Assembly: GCA_002221725.1 (NCBI GenBank) | Contig: NJFT01000259.1 | Coordinates: 1-54,188 of the forward strand | Origin: Scedosporium boydii | Lineage: Eukaryota > Ascomycota > Sordariomycetes > Microascales > Microascaceae | DNA: 54,188 nucleotides | Reading direction: 5' to 3' | Part shown: positions 1-12,507 of the stretch, piece by piece | Layout of the letters: the number at the start of each line of letters is the position of its first letter | How positions within the stretch are numbered: the first letter of the stretch is position 1 | The notes under the pieces: generated by a model | What the model was told of the DNA's origin: nothing | The model's input: the letters and a program-made list of their open reading frames with translations, nothing else | Database searches by the model: none | Translations under genes and position numbers: made by a program

Positions 1-439
1 AAAAAAACATACAACACCGGGGATTCGCTGGTCGTCACCGACCCAACTACTAGTCCGGCGCTTCGCAGCTTGTGTACAGGGGAGCGGACGGGACCCTCAA
101 TATTCTGCGAGCTATGGTCGTATGTACTAGGGCAGTTTCAGTATCTTCTCTATAAAGGAGAAGCATGTCCATGAAGTTGAGTGCTGTTGGAGAAGCGACC
201 TGTCCTTGGTCCTTGAAGGAGGGCATCGCTGACACCGGTTGATAAATATTTTTAGAATTGCATACCTCGGTTGTTGTTAAACGTTTTAATTCAAATCGTT
301 ATGCTAAAGAGACACCGGCTATTACATATTACGTAACGGGGCAACATCTTCACCTTCCTCTTGCAGTTGGGTTCAACAAAAGGACACTTTCAACAATGTC
401 CGCACATCAAACGGGCCAAACCCGCCATATTCAAAGCCA

Positions 440-1662
440 ATGCTGGGGTTAACACTGCCAAGGAGGTTTCCTAGGCTCTTAAAACACCTCACCATGACCT
501 CTCCATGCCGGGGGTTCGGTACGACAAGCGCTAGGGCTTCAGAACGGATCCATATCCTTGGCGTGGGAAACCTCGGCAAGCTGATCGCCCACTCTCTGGT
601 AAAGCACGACCCCCAGACTCCAGTGACGCTGCTCTTCCACCGGCCAACTCTAGTTTCAGAGTGGGATGAGGCAGGCCGTGAAATCGAGCTTGTGTCAAAC
701 GGCGAGGCACAAAGGAGTGGAGGGATCGATACCGAGCTTCTCGGGGGGGCCGGGGACGCGGCGCCGATTAAGAACTTGATTGTGGCTTGTAAAACGTTTA
801 CGACGACTAGTGCACTTGATCAAGTTAAGGAGAGGCTTGGCCATGATTCTACCATTCTCTTCCTTCAAAATGGCATGGGTATGAGCTCGACGTGTGGAGC
901 GCGGACAATTGGTGAGGGACTGTGTGTGGTGTGCTGATTATAGAAATAGGGACGACTGATGAAGTGACATCAAAGCTCTTCCCCGAGGAGAACTCGCGGC
1001 CGCAATATTGGGCTGGCATATGTGTCGCTGGTGTCTACACCACGAAGCCGTTTTCCATTGTACACGCTGGAAAAGGGCCTCTCACACTCGGACCCGTACC
1101 GAATGGCTCGATCGGTACATCGGCAGAGGGTGCTGGGGAAGACTCGCCCGGCTCGAAAGGCAACTTCATGATCGAGAAGCTAGCTCGCACGACTTACCTC
1201 CAAGCAACCGCCGTGTCCGCAGCAGATGTTAGGAAAGCCCAACTTCTCAAGTTAGCAGCAAACGCCATCATCAACCCCCTCACGGCTCTCCTCAACTGCA
1301 AGAACGGGGAGCTACTCGACAACGGGATAAAGCAAGACCTTGTGAATCGCCTAGTTACCGAAATGGGGCCCGTGATACGTGCTTTGTTACCGCCGGAACA
1401 GACGGACACCAGTGTTGATTTCTCGGACGAAAAGTTGCTGGCGTATGTTCACATGGTGACTGAGAAGACGGGAAAGAATACCAGTTCTATGTTGCAGGAT
1501 ATTAGGGCCGGAAGAAAGACGGAGATTGATTACATCAATGGGTTTATAGTGGATAGAGGTGAGGGCTTTGGTTTTCCGTGCCCGAAGCACGCTGTTTTGG
1601 TGGATCTGATCAGGAGTGGGTGGGTCATAGAGGATGTGGAGATTTCTGGACTGTTTCCGTAG
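440..1662 (+). CDS. 2-dehydropantoate 2-reductase (ketopantoate reductase, ApbA/PanE family)
   Basis: Reduces ketopantoate to pantoate with NADPH in the pantothenate/CoA pathway. I read two exons, 440-878 and 944-1662. The 65-nt intron has a GTATGA donor and a TAG acceptor and joins the frames cleanly, giving about 385 aa, usual for fungal homologues. The N-terminal Rossmann motif GVGNLGKL lies at residues 41-48. The helical C-terminal domain carries KLAANAIINPLTALLN (from about residue 249), which holds the conserved Lys/Asn residues of the family. The first 30 residues are basic, Ser/Thr-rich and lack acids, so they may be a mitochondrial presequence. A second in-frame ATG at 494 would remove about half of it. 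Family assignment is firm; the exact start is not. Confidence 0.88.
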
Positions 1663-2650
1663 CTGATATGGGTCAGCCTGTCAGGCGATGGCACCTGAGC
1701 CAAAATTGGTGATAATGCTATTGGAAAAAGTACCCGCGAGCAATTCTTGGGTGCAGAACGCATGTGTATGTGCTTTTATAAGTGTACGCGCTTTTCCTCC
1801 GGGTGGAGGTGAAGATCTTGTTCCCACACTTCGCTGTCCTCGTTCGGCTAGACAATCAGCAAGTGCAGAATGGCTAGCGCTTTTGTAGTCCCTTCAGCTC
1901 AGCGTTGCTTAACCCTACCCCCCCCCCCCCCTTTTTTCCCTCTTTCTTTCTTCCTCTCTCTTCCGAAGTCATCGTGCACTTGTCGGAAAAAGAGGGAATC
2001 TCACTCATCATCACTAAAATCCCACACCACATCGGCCCGCATATGTCGCGATCTATCGATGTACCCCCTTTGCGGATTGCCTCCAGGTCTTGGTGGTGAG
2101 TTTCGTGGTCGTGGTCGTCTTTATTAGACTTGAGGGACAGACCAATAACATAATGGATAGTCTCCACTTGTTCCCTATGCAGGCTGTGACTTGCTTCTTC
2201 TTGAACAACCTTGTGGCTGTCCCTGTCAACGAGGTCGATCACTAGTCGAGTGGTGGAAACGGTCGACGACTTGAATCGTTTGAACGCCTCAGGATTTAGT
2301 GTCGTAGGGTCACTTGTGAGCTCTAATACACTGGGAAAACGCGGTATTCATTAGCTACGCGATGATGACCCTTGGCCCATCATGCAGACGAAACACTCAA
2401 CGTTGTGTACGATGCTACGGATATTGATGCGGACGATAAAACCAGCACTAGACCTCGTGGCGCCGGGAACCAGAGACGCAAACGTGCGCATAAGAAAGCA
2501 GCGGATAGAAGGTATTGGTGATGCCTCTGAGGTCCCTGGAGCTGGGCCTTGTCTACGCAAGAACGCAGTCTGATCTTGCCAGGTTGCACCACCCTAGCTT
2601 CAGATAGCCAGAAAAATACAACGTAAACAACTTGATGTAAGCCCCGGTCG
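1663..2650. other. Intergenic stretch with a pyrimidine-rich tract
   Basis: I recognise no gene here. A C/T-rich low-complexity run occupies about 1912-1975, including a C12 run. An antisense frame through it (to about 2242) encodes only a charged low-complexity string and has no ATG start. The stretch separates the 3' ends of the ketopantoate reductase and DUF3176 genes, which converge on it. Confidence 0.6.
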
Positions 2651-4647
2651 CTAGTGCTCCACCAAAATCTTCAACCGCTTCTGCTCATCCTCATCCAGCT
2701 GCACTTTAACCTCCCCAGCCCTCATACTCAACTCAGCTTCCGTCACACCCCCAACCGTCCGGCGCTCCCCAGAAAGCAGCACCAGAGGCAACACACTATC
2801 CCTCCAAAGCGGTATATTCCTAGACTTCAACATCGCCGTAAGAAGCGTCACCAAACTCAACACCCAAATCATAACCGGCAGCGTGAACCAAGGCCACTCA
2901 ATCCGTATAAATGTCCCCATAGCATTCGCTGTCCCTTCGACCACATACGGCTCCTGAGTTCCGTTCTTCAGCGAGCCCGCATCTCGTACAGATTTGGTCA
3001 TGGCCGCACTAAGCGATCTGAATGCGCAAGCGAAATTGTCATCGGGCGTCGGACACGTCGTGCCGTTAAAATTCGCGTAGAAGACAGCTTGCAACGCGTC
3101 ATTTTCCCTGGATCTTGAGCCCATATCTGGAATATCAGTAATGCGAATGGCTTGATTCGAGTCGTGTGTGAAAACCGATCCCATCATTTGCCCTCCGAAC
3201 AGATCAGGCCCCGGAGCATATGTGATAGCTTCAAGCCATTGTGCAATCAAGGTGAAATTCTTGCCTTCGGCCCAGGGCGGGGAGAGGACGATGGGGCCGG
3301 GGTAGTTGTACTCAAACTCTGACCAGGTATCCAGTATTTCTTCAGTGTACACACCACGAGAAACGGAAGCCTTTAACCGAAGAACGCATGGAGACAAAGC
3401 ACATTCAGACCCAATAAAACGGGTATTGTTTCGTAAAAGATGGTTACCGTTGTTGAATTCATTCGGGTCTTGGCCACCTCCGAGTTGGAACGGGGGGACT
3501 ACCGCACGGATGGATTGGTAGATTTTTGTTGGCCAAGTGATGTTTGTGAGGGCGGTGGCGTTCATGGGATCGGTGGAGTTGACGACCATGTAGGTTGATG
3601 AACCCGGATAGTCGGGGTCGGCGATGTACGAGAGGCTGAGGGCATCGTTGTCACCGGGAAAGGCAACGGTGCAGGATTCCACGGTGGTTTGGTTGTTGAC
3701 TGGTTTGCAGGTGCGGTTGAGTTGGGAGGATAGGTCGGCACAAGTTGGGCGGAAACCGAGAGTGGTAAAGGGAGCCCAGGTGCAGTTGCCGGTGGGGCAG
3801 TTGAATTGTGGTTGGGAGAGGACTTCTTGAGTTGGCAGGAATAGGGCGGTGACGGCGTTCGATTTAAAAACGAGGTCGGGTGTCCATGCTGGTTGGTTGA
3901 GCCAGAGTCAGTGATGGTGTCAAAGTGATGGATGGGGATGAGGGTATCTTACTCGACGAGTCCATCTTGGGGCCGAGGGCAGCGACGGTATCGGCCCTGG
4001 ACAACCACGCGGTTCGGGCGACGTCGACATACTCAGCATCGTAGAAATGGACGATCTGTTGGGCAAAAGGACCGGCAGCGACACCGATGATGATGGCGAG
4101 TGCTCCGAGAAACGCAGCGTTCCTGATTGTCCATGAGTAAGTTCGAGAGACTTCAAACCGGCCGGAAGGGAGGGACGTACCGCCCCTTAAGGAACCAAGC
4201 CAGCAGAGCAGCACCAGCCAAGCCCCGGCTTCCAGTGTCAAACGTCTTGTAATCGACAAGATTTCTGCCATGCTCCGTAAACCAAACCCATTTCAGCTGG
4301 GCGATGGCGCTTGTAGCCGCGTACAGGGCTGCCAGCTTGGACACGACCGCGAGGATCGAGATCAGCGCGTTGAAAGACAACGCACCCCAGTCGGGAAGCC
4401 TCTGGCCGTCATACCGCTGAAGGATGTACACGATCGCAGCTAAGCTGGCAGCCGAAACGATCAAGGCGAGCAACTCGAACAGCCAGCTTCCGGCAAGTCG
4501 CTCCAGGAATGTCGGCTTATGAGGGTGGTGGGAATAGGGTTTTTCGCCAGGGTGAGGATCCGCGTCTGAGTCGGTGTGGACTTGTAGCGGATTCCGCAGA
4601 AGGGGATCGGCTACCTCGGCCGATGTTGGCTGCCGGGGGGAGGTCAT
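2651..4647 (-). CDS. DUF3176 family multi-pass membrane protein
   Basis: Three exons on the minus strand: 4647-4181, 4122-3953 and 3888-2651. The introns are 58 and 64 nt, with donors GTACGT and GTAAGA and CAG acceptors. The spliced product is about 624 aa. The N-terminal third has three hydrophobic segments: FELLALIVSAASLAAIVYIL, a second around the conserved TSAIAQLKWVWF motif, and a third at the start of exon 2. A long, probably extracellular, N-glycosylatable loop with several Cys follows (for example FNCPTGNCTW). A last transmembrane helix (WVLSLVTLLTAML) lies near a short charged C-tail. This layout and the QLKWVWF motif match the fungal DUF3176 family, whose function is unknown. It is divergent from the next gene. 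Confidence 0.85.
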
Positions 4648-5258
4648 GGTTGAGTTTCGTGCCGGCGTATTCGTTCGAGTTCAACTTGAACGGAGAAAGC
4701 CATTTGGTCCTGGGGGTAACGCCGTGGGAAGGCGTGTATTTATGCTGTCAATGACAGGCGTGAACATGGTCTTTTCGGGCTTACCTTTGCTTCATCCCCA
4801 TTTGTCAAGCGTTGGGATTGCGAAGCTAGGACCACGGACCCCGGCCAGGATCGAAGCCCCATTTTTTAACTTGACGTTGTCGCCAAAACAGCCCCCAGCC
4901 CTAGCAGGGAGAAGACACCATCCCCAAAAAGGCAATTGCTCAACTCCAATCACATCTTCGCAATCTCAACTTGCAGGACTTGGCAACAGAGCTAAGACCT
5001 AAGCGGGATTCTCCGCTCTGATAGAGCGGCGACCTGTTGCAGGGTCTCGGCCATCTCATTCTCGCATCTAGATTCTAGACTCTTTTGACGTGCACCTGGC
5101 GGTCTGCTGTTTGTCTTCTCCCCAGTTAAGCATCATGCCCCCAATTCTTTCGTCCCAGAGTTAGCTATCGGCACCCTATAATTCCGTGGACGTAGGACAC
5201 TATCTTGATCTAACTTCTTTCCAGAATTCGCCCTCAGAAACTGCTCATATTAAACATC
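4648..5258. promoter_or_regulatory. Bidirectional intergenic promoter region
   Basis: A 611-bp gap lies between the divergent ATGs of the DUF3176 gene and the transcription-factor-like gene, so both promoters must lie here. I see no strong TATA box and no recognisable operator. Confidence 0.5.
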
Positions 5259-7249
5259 ATGTCTGTTTTTGTAAACTATGCCGGCCCGAAGCTGGACAAG
5301 AAGCAAAATCAGCTTGTCAGGTCGCAGGCCATGGTCTCCGTCCGTGACCAGCAAAAGCAGGCCAAAAGCAAGTCCCACCTCCCCTCCCCCCTATCGAAAA
5401 AAAAAGCCTATCCGATGAAGGAGGTTATGTGGAAGTGGACGGCATCTGACCAGCTCTTATCAGAAACGACAGACCTCACTATCCGGAACTTAAATCCCCG
5501 CCGGTAAGTCCCCTTCTAGCAAAGGACCCGCCTCAGAACGAACAGGCGCAACCAACGCAAGGCCATGGCTTGCGGTTGGCCCTCAGCATTGTCCTAGTTG
5601 GGAAATCCAGGCTCATTCGTCTTGTTTGTCTCGCAGACTGGCCCCGGCTCCAGACCAAGACAACCCTACAGAAATCTCCGAGGAAGCTTCCGAGCAGGCC
5701 CAGCATGCGTTGGTCCCACCGCCAGCGACCCGATCTAGCAGACTAGCACCCAACGAACGCGATGGGATCATTGCTCCATGGTTGGTAGCGGGACGCTCCC
5801 GACCCGACCCGTACGACCTACGCGGCGCACCCCCGAAATCAACGCACATGACGGGCATCGACGCACGCACATTCCAGGATTACCTATGCCGGTGCGCGTC
5901 GTATTCATCTTACCTCGATGAGGCGTTTATTCTCGTTGGATTTCGGCAGCCGAGTTATTTCCGCCCTGACATGTCCAAGTCGGCTTGTGTCTACATTGGG
6001 TGGTTATTGACGGCCGGTGTGCTGGACGCTGTTCGAGCGTCAAAGGAGATATCCTATCCGTACTATGAGTACCAAGCTGTGAAGGAGCTGCAGAAGTTTA
6101 TTGATGGGGCGGGCACCAGGGATTTGCATGAGCTTGTTTATCCAGTTATTATCTTGGGGATGTTTGAGGTACATCTTTCCACATTTGCTTGGAGAGGGCG
6201 ATGCTGATCCGACAAGATAGATGGTCCGGTTCAGTCCCCACGCGGCAACCCACCTCGGCGCCGTTGAGCGCTTCATAAAGTCCCGTGGTGGACTCAAGAA
6301 GATGCCGGACGTCATGCAGCATCTCGTTATTATGTAAGTCGAGTTCTGTCCCAACAATGAAGCCTTCCTTTCGATGACATGTCAAATACATTGCGAGTCT
6401 AATTTCATGAATAGGGGAGACATGCTTGAATGCGTCTGCCTCGGCACGCCCCTGGCCTTCAACAATCTGGGCCCCGGCCCGACCATAGGTCTCAAGACCA
6501 CAGTCGGCGTTTTGGCGGGCAACCAAATCTATTCTTGCCCCCTTCTTCTTTGCGACGACGAGGACTTTTCCCTCGCAACGCGGTACGTTGATCAAGCCAT
6601 TGTTGTCCAGCTGGTACGAGTCCTCCAGGCGGCCAGCGATTCATTCCATCGATTCTTCGGCTTGGGCGCGCAGAGGCCCTTTCAGGGACTCGACCTAGCG
6701 ATAGACCTGGATGCCATAGTGGACAGTCCGACCGCCGCAACTAATACATCAGGTCTCTTCTTGAAGACGTGTGCTTTGGCTGCGAGAATCACGCGCAGAA
6801 CGCTGTCGGAGAGCTTGAATGGCTTTGATGACCTGGCCAATAAGTTTGATGTTCTGGAGATTTATGACAATACTCGTTTTCTTGGGCTGAAGGCGTGGAA
6901 AGGGCTGCCGTACGTCTATGTTTGGGTGTATGTTTTCGTTTTTTCTTCTTCTCTTTTAATCGTACTTGAACCGGTGCGCTGGACTGACAATGGGCAGGAA
7001 TCTTATCGGCTTTGCTGCCTCGATGGACGAGCGAATGAAATCGTACTTTATCGCCGAGGTTGTACGCTGCGCGTTTAGTTACGGGTGCTACCAAATGGAG
7101 GTTTTTTTAAGTATGTCAGTTCCCTTTCGATCTCTGCTTATTTTATGAAATAAGACAGTAGCTAAACTATCATGTATAATCCAGCTGTGCTGAGAAATTT
7201 CCTCCACCTCCGCAACACTGTCGCCAGTCGTAAGATTGACCTGGCTTGA
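5259..7249 (+). CDS. Fungal transcription-factor-like protein without a zinc cluster (Fungal_trans_2-like)
   Basis: Six exons by eye: 5259-5503, 5637-6168, 6221-6333, 6415-6909, 6998-7110 and 7185-7249. All junctions are GT-AG and in phase, giving about 520 aa. The N-terminus FVNYAGPKLDKKQNQLVRSQAM resembles the short basic start of a widespread fungal group that carries a Fungal_trans_2-type regulatory domain but no Zn2Cys6 cluster; some are named 'tachykinin family' in databases. The central region includes HLGAVERFIKSRGGLKKMP followed by GDMLECVCLGTPLAF, typical of that helical domain. No DNA-binding cysteines are present. A nuclear regulatory role is inferred from the family only. The last two small exons are the least certain. 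Confidence 0.75.
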
Positions 7250-9154
7250 TATCGGAAAGCGATGACGATCTTTTTAATTAAGATATTTATTATATATAAT
7301 TTTATATGTTAAATATTAAATAAAGTAAATATATATATATACTTTATTTATTAAATTAATTTAAAATAAAAAATGTTTAAAAAAGTAGAGAAAAAATTAA
7401 TTAGTTTCCCTTTTTTTTTAAAAAAAAAAAAAAACCCCAACCTAAACGGCAGAACCCTTCCCCTGGTCCGCGCCATGTTTCCTTCTTCTCCCCGGAAATT
7501 TGATACGAGTTTACTCGGACGCGGTCGGTCAAATACTGACAAGCTAGAGAGGATCGTAACAGCGCCACGGAGCTCTGAATCGGAAGGATCCATGTCGATC
7601 CTTTCATGTCTTCAGCCCTCAAAAATCATTCTTGGCCTCACGCCCCCGCCGACGACAGATTACACGACAAATGCAAGGTTTTATGCGATAGGGCATCCTA
7701 GCACTAAGGATTCTGCATGGTTGGGCGTGTCTCTCTGTGAACTCATTTTATTCCGGTGCCACTTTTTGGGGGGGTGGGGGACTTCGAGGAAGTAGTGAGA
7801 TGACCCGGGTATGCCCGAGAGGATTCCCATCCTCTCCGTGATGATCCGGATTCCTTCCACCTGGCAGAGCAGAGGTCACGCGAACCGAATTTCAATTTCG
7901 CCGTCTTCCTTAACTACCATCAATGCGGGATACAACTCAGCTATCAGAGCTCTATTAAATTTTATCCGAATATTCACCCCGGCCATCGCCGCCCATAGAT
8001 GGGCATTAGGGGCGCAATCCGCGGCCTCGGATGGGCTAACTCGCTTCTTAGAGGGACCAAACGCTTGCTGCCGTTGGGCCTGTCTATGCAGCCGCTTATC
8101 GCCTTGGGCAGATTGGACAGACATATGGATGAGGGATATCAGCTGGCTACCAGTCTTGGCCCAGACCCTGCATGGTAGTTATGTTGATTTGGAGTTAGCC
8201 TACTAGACAGCCTAAGATTTTGGATTTCCCAAGCGCTGATTCGCGTGGGTCTTGATTGGAGACCGCTGGCCGTTGGGTGGTTCCGTGGCCTGCAGTCAGC
8301 CCCCTTACTCTCACCATCCTCTGGCGGAGTGTCTGCTCCTTCGGGCTAGTACAGGGGCAGCTACAGCCCTAAGAGAGGCCCCACGAACGTCTTAGTCCAG
8401 GCCAACCTTGTTGAGCCTCAAATGGCTGTCAGTCGTTCGGAGCCGGGGTTCTGGACCCTTGGCCGAGTCCGGCGCCAGTGCGCTTTGGTGCTCGTTAACA
8501 AATTTATTTAGAGGCTCGGATGCTGTCTCAATTAGGGAAATGCTGTCACCAATCAACAACCATAGTCGCGTAGCGCGAAACTCCGCCATGGCCGTCGGAG
8601 ATTAAGGTATCAACGAGGAATTCTGGCCTAGCCTCGAACTTCCTACTCGGAAAACGGTAGGCCATGCCAATTCTTACAGTCTGCCAGCAGCTTACGGGCG
8701 TAGGGCTAGATATTTCTGCAGGGGAATCTCGTGCAATATTACAGGAGGGAACCGCTCGGGTAGTATTCCGTCACCAGCGTCTTGAGGATCTATCCTGCCT
8801 CGAGCTTGTTCCGTCGCCAAGCCGGACTATGGCCTCTTTTGGGCAGTTGCCAGGCAATTGGTTCGGCGTCCAACCAAAGACCCGATATACCAGTCTCCTT
8901 GGGTCGACATTAACATAAAAAGAAACCGAACCTTCCTCTCAGAACTCAGAACATGAGGGCACGAGTCCATCTTTCCAAGAGACCAGCTTATTACAGCAGC
9001 TACCAAGCGTTGCTAGACAGTGATTGTGGTGGGTTCTGTATGTCCTTATTGACTACGTCTTTAGTACAATATTAACGGTGCTCTCAGTTCCTTTTCCTTG
9101 ACACCCCCTGATCCAGGCCATCCACTGGCCAAGGACTGCAAGAATCTACGCAAG
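7250..9154. other. Gene-free stretch with an AT-rich block
   Basis: I see no convincing gene. About 7275-7437 is almost pure A/T and ends in T9/A15 runs, compatible with the end of a decayed transposon or a RIP remnant. The rest is of normal composition, with only short overlapping frames and no recognisable domain. The last few hundred bases must hold the promoter of the large secreted-protein gene that follows; a short 5' exon there cannot be excluded. Confidence 0.55.
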
Positions 9155-12100
9155 ATGACCATGCCCTCACCTCCTCGATGGAGCACAGATATTTCGCTGG
9201 GGGGTCACTGGCTATACAGAGCTATATCTATCTTGCTGACAGTGCTCACGGTCCTGACCCCCTGCGTATCTGCAGACCCGCCAACCGCCCTCCCGCAGCG
9301 TGCCACGGAGAATGACTTGAAGTGGCAACCGGCTCTCGACTACGATAGAGATGGCTGCTATAACGTACCCGCTATTGATGCAGAGGGCAACATTTCCGAG
9401 GGCCTCGACCCTAATTACACTACTGGACCAGCGGACTGTCGTGACGAGTCGGACCTGGATAATAGCAATGCATACTCGCGCCAGCGCTGCAACAGTGGGT
9501 GGTGTGTCTATCTCTACGGCTACTACTTTGAGAAGGATGTTGCTGTCGAACACGTGGCCAACCCTGGTCACCGCCATGATTGGGAGCATATCGTCGTCTG
9601 GGTCAAGGACGACAAAGCCGAATACGTCGGTGCATCTGCCCACGGCTCCTACAACCTCCGACCGGCGGACGAATTACGTTGGGATGGCACACACCCCAAG
9701 ATGGTCTACCACAAGGATGGCGGTAGTACCCACGCGTTCCGCTTCGGCAACACAGACGATGACAACGTCGAGAACCACAAGGGGGTGTGGGTCAGATCTC
9801 CTCTAGTCTCCTATAATGGCTTCCCAGACGGTATTCGGGACCAACTCTTCGCTTATGACTTCGGTACCGCGTCAATCGCGTTCAAAGATGAGACATTTGC
9901 AAGCAACCTTGAGAAGGCCATGCCCAAGATTCCTGTCGGCTCGGTGTGTTTGCCGGGGTGGGAATGTGACCCGGTGTTTGAGGATGCTTTTCTATTTGAT
10001 TATGGCCTGGACGAAGGATCGCCTGGAACTCCGGACACCCCTCCTCCGCCAGAAACCCCACTGCCGAGACTCCGTGTCCTCCCCTTGGGCGACTCCTTGA
10101 CATTTGGCGTTCTGTCAACAGACGGGAACGGCTACCGGAGACAGCTCCATCAGCTTCTCGTCTCGGGCAGCGACAACGAGGTTGACTTTGTTGGCTCGCA
10201 GGGGTCCGGTACCATGACCGACAACCAACATGAGGGATACCCTGGTGCCACTATTGCGCAGATCACGCAACATGCCAGAAACGTCGTTTATATGCGGCCA
10301 AATGTAATCCTCATTCATGCCGGTACAAATGATCTGCATAAGAACGTCGATATTGCTGGTGCGCCGACGAGGTTGGGTAGCCTAATTGATCTAGCGACAG
10401 ATGAATGCCCTGATGCGGCGGTGTTGGTAGCGCAGATCATCATGGCCGTGGACAGCAGCGTCGAGGCTGACCGGGCCGCCTTCAATGAAGCAGTGGTTGA
10501 GGTGGTCGCCAGTCGGCAAAGCGCGGGCAAGAATGTTATGATCGCCGACATGAGCCAGACGCTTGCGCGTAGCGATTTCGTGGATGGCCTGCACCCGAAC
10601 GACGGCGGCTATGACAAGATGGCTGCCGTGTGGTATGAGACTATCCAGGCAGCGAACAAGCTCGGCTGGGTGAAGGACCCGGTAGCACCGGGGAACCCCC
10701 CCCCTGCCGACGTTACGCCAACTTGTCCCAGTGGCTACGCGTGGCTCAACATGGGCGAAGTCGGCACCGGAATAAATTACGGCATGACGATAAAGTGGCA
10801 GAACCAGGGCCGCTTCGCTGACGGCGTGGGCGGCGCGAATGCAGGCAATGTCATTCTTGCCGATATTGATGGCGACGGGCTGGATGACTACATTCTCGTC
10901 GGTGCAAATGGGGCCCTCAACGTCTGGATCAACAACGAAGACCCGGCCCATCCATGGAGGAATGTGGGCGAAATCGCCGTCGGTGTTGACGGCGCGAGCC
11001 CCCAGAACGTGATTCTCGCCGACATCGACGGGGACGGGAGGGTAGACTACCTCCGCGTCGATGCGGATGGCGCAGTTCAGGCTTGGATCAACACGTGCAA
11101 CTCACCGGTCTCGCGGAGGAGAGGTCGCGAGCTGTCTGGAGGACGATTGGCTCGTCGTGGCGTTTTCTGTCCGATCAATAACCCCGCGCACCTAAAATGG
11201 ACCCGTGCTGGTCTGATTATCCCCCATTATGACGGAGCAAGCCGAGAAGCGGTTCTCTTCGCTGATACGACCGGGGATGGAAGGGCTGATTACCTTGTGG
11301 TATCCAATGCTGGCGCTGTCCGAGCCGTTTCCCTTCAAGGAGATATCATGAATCCAACACGAGTCGATCATGGTAAGGGCCAACCCCATCCTCCAGAATA
11401 ACGTGTGTAGACCATGGAAGCTAACTCCTCGACTCAGGAACTATCGCGGTTGGTGTTGGCGACGCAAACAGGGACAACGTCCGGTTCGCAGATATTGACG
11501 GTGACGGGCGTGCAGACTACCTCCTCGTGGGCGAAAAGGGCGACATTTCAGCGTGGCAAAATACCGGCCCAGTAGGACAACCCGTCTGGAAGAAGCTCGG
11601 CACCATCGCGGTTGGGGTTGATGGTGGACAACGCGAGAACGTCCGACTGGCAAACGTAAACAACGACCGCCGAGCCGACTACCTCATCATGAACCCCTCC
11701 ACCGGGGCTCTTGATGCATGGCTCAACATGCCGGACCTGGAGGTAGTCGGCCCCAGCGTTCGCCTTGCGGACATCGATGGCGACGGGCGGGATGACTACC
11801 TGTACATGGACGCCGTAGGGGGCATCAGGGCATGGCTCAATCGTGGCTTTGTGGACCATCCGGACTGGGTGTCAATTGGGCTCATTGCCCCGGGCGTTCC
11901 GGGGGGGTCTCGCGAGAGGATCAGATTGGCAGATATGGATGGTGACGGCAGAGATGACTACCTAGTCGTAGCGGATAACGGCGCAGTCACGGCGTGGTTC
12001 AATAAAGGGGACATCGACCATCCCGCTTGGAACTCAGCGGGGGTGATTGCGGTTGGCGTTGATGGCGCAACGCTAAACAACGTCCGGTTTGCCGACATCG

Positions 12101-12507
12101 ACGGTGACGGACGGGCGGATTATTGTGTGATCTGGGATGACGGCTCCGTCAGCGCGTGGCTCAACAAGGGCGATGCCCGCAGCCCGACTTGGGAAAACCA
12201 AGGCAAGATTGCAGTCGGCGTCGACGGTTCAGCGCGTGACAACGTCTTCCTAGAGGATCTCAACGGTGACGGCAAGGCCGATTACCTCATGGTCACAGAT
12301 AAGGGCGCTATTTATGGCTGGCTCAACACCGGCACAGACCCGAGGAATATCGTGTGGAAGAATCAGGGGATGGTTGCGAGTGGTGTAACGGGCGCAACGC
12401 GGCAGAATATCAGATTCGGGAACCTAGATGCCGATGGCAAGTTTGACTATTGGCTGATCGACGATGCCCTGGGTGCAATGAATGTTTGGGTTAACTCATG
12501 TGTGTAG
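9155..12507 (+). CDS. Secreted NLP (NPP1)-SGNH esterase-FG-GAP/VCBS repeat fusion protein
   Basis: Two exons, 9155-11372 and 11438-12507, joined by a 65-nt intron with a GTAAGG donor and CAG acceptor; about 1095 aa. The open frame extends upstream only to a TTG, so I start at ATG 9155 (9161 is also possible). Residues 20-40 form a signal peptide ending CVSA. Residues about 55-275 are a necrosis/ethylene-inducing-peptide-like domain with the hallmark GHRHDWE at 138-144. After a Pro-rich linker (289-304) comes an SGNH hydrolase at 306-505, with GDS 312-314, GTND 390-393 and DGLHPN 477-482, so the catalytic Ser, Asn, Asp and His are present. From about 540 to the end are ten FG-GAP/VCBS-like repeats with DxDGDGxxDY calcium-loop motifs. 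It is probably extracellular. Whether the NLP part is active cannot be told. The SGNH+FG-GAP part is a pairing I know from fungi; the added NLP domain is unusual. Confidence 0.88.

Noticed and set aside
1874..2242. 122-codon minus-strand charged ORF
   Set aside because: Begins at GTG, low complexity, runs through the C/T-rich tract; no homology recognised.
9098..9154. Upstream extension of the NLP-SGNH frame to 9098
   Set aside because: The first codon there is TTG; ATG at 9155 has an A at -3 and leads straight into a signal peptide.
10391..10951. 186-codon minus-strand frame inside the NLP-SGNH gene
   Set aside because: Antisense shadow of the SGNH domain; no motif of its own.
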